A stretch of 38,137 bases of DNA from Planctomycetota bacterium (lineage in GTDB: Bacteria; Planctomycetota; PUPC01; JACPCR01). The stretch is taken from positions 1 through 38,137 of the forward strand of contig JASLXP010000132.1 in assembly GCA_030740295.1 (NCBI GenBank), in the 5' to 3' direction. A program made the translations under genes and the position numbers. A model generated the notes under the pieces. It was not told the DNA's origin, ran no database searches, and worked only from the letters and a program-made list of their open reading frames with translations. The number at the start of each line of letters is the position of its first letter. Positions within the stretch are counted from its first letter, which is position 1. Of the stretch, positions 33,161-38,137 are shown one piece after another.

Positions 33161-34366
33161 ATGAATCAGAAAATCCAGCAGGCCCGTGAAACAGCTCTCG
33201 ACATTCTTAAGCCTACGGAGGCGCAACTCGAACACGGGCTCGAGCTTCATAAGACCTCTCTGGTCGTGGAATCGTATGGTTTTGCACCTCGCGGCCCGCT
33301 CGACAACAACGTGCTCCAGGCAGCGGTCGATGCGAATGCGTCCGGACTGGAGCTCCAGGACATGGCGGAAGATTTCATCCTGACCGGGATGTTGAACGAT
33401 GAGGCAGACAAGAAGGAATTCATGGATGCCTGGGACGCTTCGGGCGTCACCTGCATACTGCAGAATGCGGGCGAGGAAGGCAGTACGGTGAAGCGGCTGC
33501 TCAAGCGTCTGGCACGATTCACGTGGGTATCGGACAGTCTGCGCGAGTTTTGTCCGAAGGCGGTCACGCCGGATGACATTGTTGCTGCAAAGGAGGAGGA
33601 AAGGCATTGTTTTTATCTTTCGGGCAACGGCGTGCCCGTGCCTTTCGATTTTGTTTCTGTTGAAGAAGAGCTGCGGTTTATTCGGATTTTTTTCCAGGCA
33701 GGCATCCGGATGATGCACCTCACGTATAACCGACGGAACCTCATCGGCGATGGCTGCGCAGAGCCGGCCAATGCGGGCCTCAGTGATTTTGGCCGCGCAG
33801 TGGTAAAAGAGATGAACCGCCAGGGGGTCATCGTGGATGTAGCCCACTCAGGACTGAAGACCGGCTACGACGCGGCCATGGCCTCGGACAGACCGATGGT
33901 GATCAGCCACTCGACGTGTGCGTCCCTCCACCAGCACATCCGTGCCAAAACAGACGAAGTCATTCGCGCGGTGGTCGATACCGGCGGCTTCATGGGCGTC
34001 TGTTGTATCCCGTCATTCCTGGGCGGCAGCGGCGATATCAACGCCATGCTCGATCACATCGACCATATGATTAAGACTTTCGGTGCGGACCATGTCGCCA
34101 TCGGCACTGACGTGTCCTATTCGCCTCAACCGAAGGGCGACAGGGCCGCCATGCCGAAGAGTCGCAGTCGCTGGGAGAGTTTCTGGCCCGATGATGCCTT
34201 CCAGGACAAGTATCGCGAGCCCAAGATGGGCGAGTCCATGGCCTGGACAAACTGGCCCATGTTTACGGTTGGCATGGTGCAACGAGGACATTCTGATGAG
34301 GATATTCAGAAGGTCCTGGGCGGGAATGTCATACGAGTCGCGAGAGCTTGTTTTCCGGGTGAGTGA
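33161..34366 (+). CDS. M19 (membrane dipeptidase) family protein with altered metal site
   Basis: 401 residues with the M19 barrel: AGIRMMHLTYNRRN, IVDVAHSG (His ligand), VISHSTC (second His) and HVAIGTDVS (Asp). Two canonical features look changed. The N-terminal HxD pair is not present at the first strand (SLVVESYGFAP instead). The bridging Glu strand (usual SIEGAD) reads YLSGNGVP, with Asn in place of Glu. The partial M19 protein at the window start keeps the Glu, so this one may use one metal or have a different activity. Divergent from the PHP gene with about 110 bp between; no Shine-Dalgarno seen. Confidence 0.85.
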   Translation: MNQKIQQARETALDILKPTEAQLEHGLELHKTSLVVESYGFAPRGPLDNNVLQAAVDANASGLELQDMAEDFILTGMLNDEADKKEFMDAWDASGVTCILQNAGEEGSTVKRLLKRLARFTWVSDSLREFCPKAVTPDDIVAAKEEERHCFYLSGNGVPVPFDFVSVEEELRFIRIFFQAGIRMMHLTYNRRNLIGDGCAEPANAGLSDFGRAVVKEMNRQGVIVDVAHSGLKTGYDAAMASDRPMVISHSTCASLHQHIRAKTDEVIRAVVDTGGFMGVCCIPSFLGGSGDINAMLDHIDHMIKTFGADHVAIGTDVSYSPQPKGDRAAMPKSRSRWESFWPDDAFQDKYREPKMGESMAWTNWPMFTVGMVQRGHSDEDIQKVLGGNVIRVARACFPGE

Positions 34367-34390
34367 GGGAAGGTGGAAGAGTGAAGATGT

Positions 34391-34616
34391 GAATGGTGAA
34401 TGGTGAATGGTGAATGGTGAAGAGCGAATGGAATGATGGCTCTTACTCATCGATGGACTCTTCTCGCTGCGCTCGACTCGTCCGGCTACTGCTATGGGGC
34501 CAACCCACCATTCACTATTCACCACTCACTATTCACCTCTTCCACCATTCACCTCTTCTTCCGCCATTCACCTCTTCTTCCACCATTCACTATTCACCTC
34601 TTCCATTCACCTCTTC
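34391..34616. repeat. Inverted pair of GAATGGT and ACCATTC heptamer arrays between convergent genes
   Basis: Left array 34391-34420 is four GAATGGT copies; the right array 34507-34616 is built of CACCATTC, ACTATTC and CCTCTTC words. They are complementary in orientation and about 90 bp apart. The right array covers the last codons and stop of the GspK-like gene. Confidence 0.9.
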
Positions 34617-35643
34617 CCTCGCGCCACCTGAGCACCTGGATATCATCCACCTTGGGCGCAAGAACTGGCTTCAGCGGAATCCTGGTCCCTCCTCTTTGCA
34701 GGAGGCATCGCACGGTTCTGTGGAATTCGCCGTGGTCCGCTCGAATCGTTACTGAAAATACCGAGCTGGTCGTCTTCATCACGCGGCGCAATTCTGTCAA
34801 GAGTTCCTTGGAGATCCCTGAGACCTCGGCCAGCTGATTCACTGTTGTGAAGCCCTCCAGGTCTTCTCGCCGGTAAATGATCGCGTCCGCAACAGGTCCC
34901 GTCATCTGATCTGAAAGCGAAAGCAGGATTGCTTTTGAAGCAGTGTTTACATTGACCATACCCGTTCCAGCGATGGACAGGATCCCCTCGAGGTCGTCGT
35001 CTGCTCCCTCGCCATAGAGGTCGGTCTGTTTCATGCTCTCGAACTCGAGCAATTCGTCCAGCGAATGAAAGGGCCGCCCGACGAAGGGGCTCTGGTCTTC
35101 GCCGAATGCGTCGGCCCTTTCGCTGTCAATCCTTTCTTGCAGGTCCTTCAACAGTTGCGTGGCGTCCACGTTGAGGCCCAGGCTCTGGACAGCGCGGGCT
35201 ATCCTTTCACGAACGGGCTTTCGAACGGCCTCAACCGTTTGCTTTTTCTTCTGTGTTTCCGTGCGTTCCGGAACAAGGTCGTTGATATTCAGTTTTCGGT
35301 CTTCGTCCACGATCTCGACCGTCAGAGTGATTCCCTCAATCTTGACAGGTGCAAGATGGCCGGCCCAGTTATCTCCCAGCCAGTCGTGCGTGTTTTCCTC
35401 ACGATCCGCTCTCAGCATCGCTTTGGCCAATTCCAGGCCTGCCTGCGCGATCTCCGTCACCTGCAGGTCATCGGCCCGATTCCGCGCCAGCCGGTGGTCC
35501 ACCCTTACCGAATACGCCAGGGAGTAGACAATGACAATGAGCAGCGCCAGAAGAAAAACAACGAGGATCAGGGCGACGCCTGATCCCCGTTGCCGAGTCT
35601 CGATGATCATGAGACCTGGTGATTTCACCTCAGCCTGTGTCAT
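34594..35643 (-). CDS. General secretion pathway protein K-like minor pseudopilin
   Basis: 349 residues. The N-terminal basic segment followed by ALILVVFLLALLIVIVYSLAY is the type IV pilin-like helix. GMVNVNTASKAILLSL is the signature of GspK, and a helix-hairpin-helix-like segment (NQLAEVSGISKELLTEL) follows. GspK sits at the tip of the type II secretion pseudopilus. The start at 35643 is favoured because it overlaps the aminotransferase stop (ATGA); ATG at 35610, next to the pilin helix, is an alternative. The other gsp genes are absent from the window. The C-terminal WREGRGEWKR and stop codon lie inside a heptamer array. Confidence 0.88.
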   Translation of the reverse strand: MTQAEVKSPGLMIIETRQRGSGVALILVVFLLALLIVIVYSLAYSVRVDHRLARNRADDLQVTEIAQAGLELAKAMLRADREENTHDWLGDNWAGHLAPVKIEGITLTVEIVDEDRKLNINDLVPERTETQKKKQTVEAVRKPVRERIARAVQSLGLNVDATQLLKDLQERIDSERADAFGEDQSPFVGRPFHSLDELLEFESMKQTDLYGEGADDDLEGILSIAGTGMVNVNTASKAILLSLSDQMTGPVADAIIYRREDLEGFTTVNQLAEVSGISKELLTELRRVMKTTSSVFSVTIRADHGEFHRTVRCLLQRGGTRIPLKPVLAPKVDDIQVLRWREGRGEWKR

Positions 35644-36833
35644 TGGGCAGAACCCAGGAAACCTTCGATCCGGTCGAGTGCCTGCTCGATGACATCCATT
35701 GAAGTGGCATAAGAGAGTCGACCGTGCGGGTCCGCGTCAAACGGCTTGCCGGGCACGATGGCAACTTTCTTCTGATTGAGCAGGGCGTCGCAGAAATCGA
35801 AGGAATCCTTGACTTCGACATCGCCAAAAGTCTTTCCGTAATGGCTGCCGAAATTGGGGAAGACATAAAACGCGCCAAGCGGCGTAGCGCAGGTGACGCC
35901 GGGCAGAGCGTTCAGGCGCTCGACAATGTAGTTGCGTCGTTTGTCAAACTCGGCCCGCATATCGGTCACGCATTGATGGTCGTGATCGAGCGCGGCAATG
36001 CCTCCGTACTGCACGAACGTCACCGGATTCGAGGTACTCTGGCTCTGGAGACGCCCCACAGCCGCAACGACATCTGCATTGCCCGCAACGTAGCCGATTC
36101 GCCAGCCGGTCATTGAGTATGCCTTCGAATGACCATTCACCACGAGGGTGAGATCTTTCATTTCCGGGCTGACCTGCGCGATACTGTGGTGGGTTCGGCC
36201 TTCGTAGATCAGGTGCTCGTAAATCTCATCTGAAATCACGCCGATATTATTTTCGAGACAGACCTGGGCAATCGCTTCGAGGTCGCCCTGGTCGTACACG
36301 CCGCCGGTGGGATTGCTGGGGCTGTTCAGGACAAGAAACCGCGTGCGGTCGGTCAACTTCTCCTTTAGCGCGTCCGGCTTCATAACAAAACCGTCGGCTT
36401 CGGAAGTCTGCACGACGACCGTCTTCCCACCGGCACATCCGATCTGTTCTGGATAGCTCACCCAGTAGGGAGCCGGAACGATGACTTCGTCGCCTTCGCC
36501 CAGTAGCACTTGGAACAGGTTGTAGAGCGTGTGTTTCGCGCCGCACGAAATGGCAATCTGTTTGGTGTCGTACGAGAGTCCGTTGTCCCTTTCGAGTTTT
36601 CGGACAATGGCGTCCTTCAGAGCAGGCAGACCCGACGCTGGTGAATACTTTGTCTCACCCGATTGAAGCGCATCAATTGCTGCCTGCTTGATGAAATCCG
36701 GGGTATCAAAATCCGGTTCGCCGGCGGAGAGGCTGAGCACGTCTTCGCCGTCCGCCTTCATCGCCTTTGCTTTCGCTGTAATCGCCAGAGTGGGTGAATC
36801 CGCAATGCTCGCTGCACGGCCACGAAGTTCCAT
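35640..36833 (-). CDS. Class I PLP-dependent aminotransferase (aspartate aminotransferase type)
   Basis: 397 residues of fold type I. Seen: LSAGEPDFDTPDFIK, YSPASGLPALKDAI, NSPSNPTGGVY, ISDEIYEHL with the cofactor Asp and Tyr, NGHSKAYSMTGWRIGY with the Schiff-base Lys, and GRLSYATS near the end with the substrate-carboxylate Arg. Subgroup Ib aspartate aminotransferases have this layout. The start is placed at the second ATG (36833) because GGAGG lies five bases before it; the first ATG at 36845 overlaps that site. The gene overlaps the GspK-like gene by four bases. Confidence 0.94.
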   Translation of the reverse strand: MELRGRAASIADSPTLAITAKAKAMKADGEDVLSLSAGEPDFDTPDFIKQAAIDALQSGETKYSPASGLPALKDAIVRKLERDNGLSYDTKQIAISCGAKHTLYNLFQVLLGEGDEVIVPAPYWVSYPEQIGCAGGKTVVVQTSEADGFVMKPDALKEKLTDRTRFLVLNSPSNPTGGVYDQGDLEAIAQVCLENNIGVISDEIYEHLIYEGRTHHSIAQVSPEMKDLTLVVNGHSKAYSMTGWRIGYVAGNADVVAAVGRLQSQSTSNPVTFVQYGGIAALDHDHQCVTDMRAEFDKRRNYIVERLNALPGVTCATPLGAFYVFPNFGSHYGKTFGDVEVKDSFDFCDALLNQKKVAIVPGKPFDADPHGRLSYATSMDVIEQALDRIEGFLGSAQ

Positions 36834-36941
36834 GCTTTCCTCCATTCAAGGGTTGCTGTTAGGTTGAGTGTCAGGCCCGCTCAAGAAGGCACTTATCTTA
36901 TTTTTGAAGATTGAATTCGCACACCGTTCGGCGAGTGCTGT

Positions 36942-37286
36942 TCAGGAAGCCATCGCCGCATCGAGGCTCGTACATACCTTTACCAGGCGATCAATCCGGC
37001 AAATGCGGAACACATCGAGGACGGGCTTGCTCGCAGAGACCAGACGCAGCTCGCCGCCGGAATCGAGTAGGATTTTTCTGGCCTTGAACAGCTTTCCGAT
37101 TGCCACGCTGGAAATGGTTTGGACAGATCGCATATCGAGCACTACCACGAGCCCGGAAGAGTTCGATGCAGTCTCTTCGAGCCAATGGCCCCACTCGTTG
37201 AGTTCTTCATGAGTGAGCTTGAGGTAGCCGAGGGTGATAAGGATCGATGCCCCCTGTGATTCGACTTTGAACTTATTTTCATCCAT
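36942..37286 (-). CDS. STAS-domain protein (anti-sigma factor antagonist type)
   Basis: 114 residues, a single STAS domain: ILITLGYLKL, LVVVLDMRSVQTISSVAIGKLFKARK and a GGELRLVSASKPVLDVF strand-helix. The ISS segment corresponds to the loop that carries the phospho-Ser in SpoIIAA-type proteins. It follows a frameshifted paralogue by about five bases, suggesting a tandem duplication. No RsbW-type kinase or sigma-B-type factor is in view. Confidence 0.88.
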   Translation of the reverse strand: MDENKFKVESQGASILITLGYLKLTHEELNEWGHWLEETASNSSGLVVVLDMRSVQTISSVAIGKLFKARKILLDSGGELRLVSASKPVLDVFRICRIDRLVKVCTSLDAAMAS

Positions 37287-37291
37287 GAGTC

Positions 37292-37653
37292 TTATTCGGT
37301 GTCTTCATCGCTGGTCTCTGAAAGCGCCTGTTCCGTGGAGCTGAAAATCTTCAGGAGATGATCCAGATGGCACGCATTGAATACGTGTAACACCGATGGA
37401 TTGGCCGCGACGAGAATGAGCGCCCCTCCGGAATCCAACAGCAGCTTTCTGACTCTGAAAATCTTGCCAATGATAATACTTGATATAGAGACCACGAGCC
37501 CCATGTCCAGAATGAGCCGATGTTTGGGAAACTCCTCAGCCAAGTCAATCAGTTTCTTACCGAAACTGTCCAGTTCATCAAAGCCCAGCCTGCTGCTGCC
37601 AACACAGCCCGATTTTTATACTCGATAGAGAATGGAACTTCCTTGTGATTCAC
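37292..37653 (-). pseudogene. Second STAS-domain gene, apparently frameshifted near 37605
   Basis: The last 83 residues (MGLVVSISSIIIGKIFRVRK, ALILVAANPSVLHVF) are a STAS domain closely parallel to the neighbour at 36942-37286, but the frame lacks an ATG; only a TTG at 37543 is available. The missing N-terminal strand is found in another frame, GTG at 37653 with EVPFSIEYKNRAVLAAAG, and switches to LGFDELDSFGKKLIDLAEEF near 37605. Aligning both pieces with the paralogue restores a full domain. The step is -1 within GCAGCAGCAGG. It may be a real mutation or a sequencing error. Confidence 0.65.
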
Positions 37654-37713
37654 ACCACACACTCCGGGGCTAAAGACCTCTTTCGGGGCGGCATTATAAC
37701 CACACGCACCGAC

Positions 37714-37741
37714 TTGACATCCCTTCTTTCATCGGTACCTT
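37714..37741 (+). promoter_or_regulatory. Probable promoter of tRNA-Leu
   Basis: TTGACA (37714-37719), 16 bases, TACCTT (37736-37741). The -35 box is perfect, the -10 box weak; the tRNA begins 12 bases further on. Confidence 0.5.
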
Positions 37742-37753
37742 TCCCGCCCCTCA

Positions 37754-37839
37754 GCCGAAGTGGCGGAATTGGCAGACGCGCTAGGTTCAGGACCTAGTGA
37801 GCTTTATCGCTCGTGGAGGTTCGAGTCCTCTCTTCGGCA
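37754..37839 (+). tRNA. tRNA-Leu, anticodon CAG
   Basis: The acceptor stem pairs GCCGAAG (37754-37760) with CTTCGGC (37832-37838), with discriminator A. The D-loop has AATTGGCAGACGC. The anticodon stem-loop is CTAGG, TTCAGGA, CCTAG, giving CAG. A long variable arm (GAGC, loop TTTATC, GCTC) is typical of class II tRNAs, and GGTTCGAGTCC is the T-arm. CCA is not encoded. Decodes CUG. Confidence 0.97.
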
Positions 37840-37855
37840 GCAGATAAAAGGTGAA

Positions 37856-37889
37856 GGCGTAAGAGTTCAAAGCTCTTACGCCTTTTTTT
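37856..37889 (+). terminator. Rho-independent terminator of tRNA-Leu
   Basis: Perfect 10-bp stem GGCGTAAGAG (37856-37865) and CTCTTACGCC (37873-37882), loop TTCAAAG, followed by seven T. Confidence 0.93.
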
Positions 37890-38003
37890 CGTAAGGTAAC
37901 TCTCGGAAGGGAAAAAGATGTGTAGTCGTTAGCGGTACGACAGAGGAGCAATAATTCTGTCCCGGGACAACTAACATCTCAGATACGGCAAGCCAAGCAC
38001 ACA

Positions 38004-38137
38004 TCACTCCCGATCTTTCAACTTCGTCGCAGGATTCCCGACCATCACGCTGTTCGGGGGTACGTCTTTTACCACCACCGCCCCCATTCCAACCAGACTG
38101 CCCTTGCCGATTTTCAGAAACTGCCTGACCGTGCAGG
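38004..38137 (-). CDS. Hexapeptide-repeat acyltransferase, C-terminal fragment (gene continues beyond window)
   Basis: The minus-strand frame open to the window edge reads VRQFLKIGKGSLVGMGAVVV then KDVPPNSVMVGNPATKLK and stops at 38004. The I-G-K-G-S-L-V-G-M-G-A-V-V-V ladder is the left-handed beta-helix pattern of hexapeptide transferases, and the PPNSVMVGNPA ending is characteristic of the sugar O- or N-acetyltransferase subgroup (NeuD-like, maltose acetyltransferase-like). About 43 residues are visible. The 5' part lies outside the window. Confidence 0.85.
   Translation of the reverse strand, partial: CTVRQFLKIGKGSLVGMGAVVVKDVPPNSVMVGNPATKLKDRE

Overview
The window comes from a Gram-negative bacterium with moderately GC-rich coding DNA. 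The evidence is an outer-membrane beta-barrel porin, lipoprotein-type multihaem cytochromes, a type II secretion pseudopilin and many signal peptides. Metabolism looks anaerobic and cobalamin-centred: a class II (B12-dependent) ribonucleotide reductase, a corrinoid protein with its ferredoxin-type reductive activator, a MtaA/UroD-like methyltransferase, and about 27 c-type haem sites. I cannot assign a phylum. The gene mix together with heptamer repeat arrays would suit a deep-branching lineage (PVC-like or Hydrogenedentota-like), but this is only a guess.

Layout. 0-1.7 kb: 3' end of an M19 dipeptidase gene, convergent with a DapA-family lyase. 1.7-2.3 kb: two complementary heptamer-based arrays and a double-hairpin element. 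2.3-4.7 kb: a STAND NTPase-TPR gene split by an apparent frameshift; its 5' end meets, head to head, an apparently 5'-truncated glycosidase-like gene (to 5.9 kb). 6.1-12.9 kb: a minus-strand operon of porin, 11-haem, 9(+2)-haem and 7-haem cytochromes, which reads as a porin-cytochrome electron conduit; a sequence matching the sigma-54 consensus lies upstream. 13.5-16.2 kb: NrdJ. 16.8-21.7 kb: a corrinoid methyl-transfer cluster (internally deleted DUF1638 gene, corrinoid protein, RACo-type activator, MtaA/UroD protein), also with a sigma-54-like element in front, but with no MttB/MtaB-type methyltransferase in the window. 21.8-29.6 kb: ECF sigma factor, coupled anti-sigma protein, a small secreted protein, a 1473-residue secreted lectin/HEAT/PEGA/TPR protein and a CAP-domain protein. 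29.7-34.4 kb: single-HKD PLD nuclease, two small membrane proteins, a nitrilase-family amidase, a PHP phosphatase and a variant M19 protein. 34.6-37.7 kb: GspK-like pseudopilin, class I aminotransferase and two STAS proteins, one frameshifted. 37.7-38.1 kb: tRNA-Leu(CAG) with a terminator, then the 3' end of a hexapeptide acyltransferase gene.

The most unusual non-coding content is two repeat systems. One is a family of small double hairpins with mirrored TCT/AGA-type loops and stems that vary in sequence but stay paired (2.2, 18.2, 24.1 and 32.2 kb). The other is heptamer-type tandem arrays (1.7-2.2, 24.2, 33.05, 34.4-34.6 kb, with related words at 13.3-13.5 and 16.3-16.5 kb), three of which occur as G-rich/C-rich inverted pairs. 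Three genes show one-step frame changes or internal loss, so indels or assembly errors should be considered when using these gene models.
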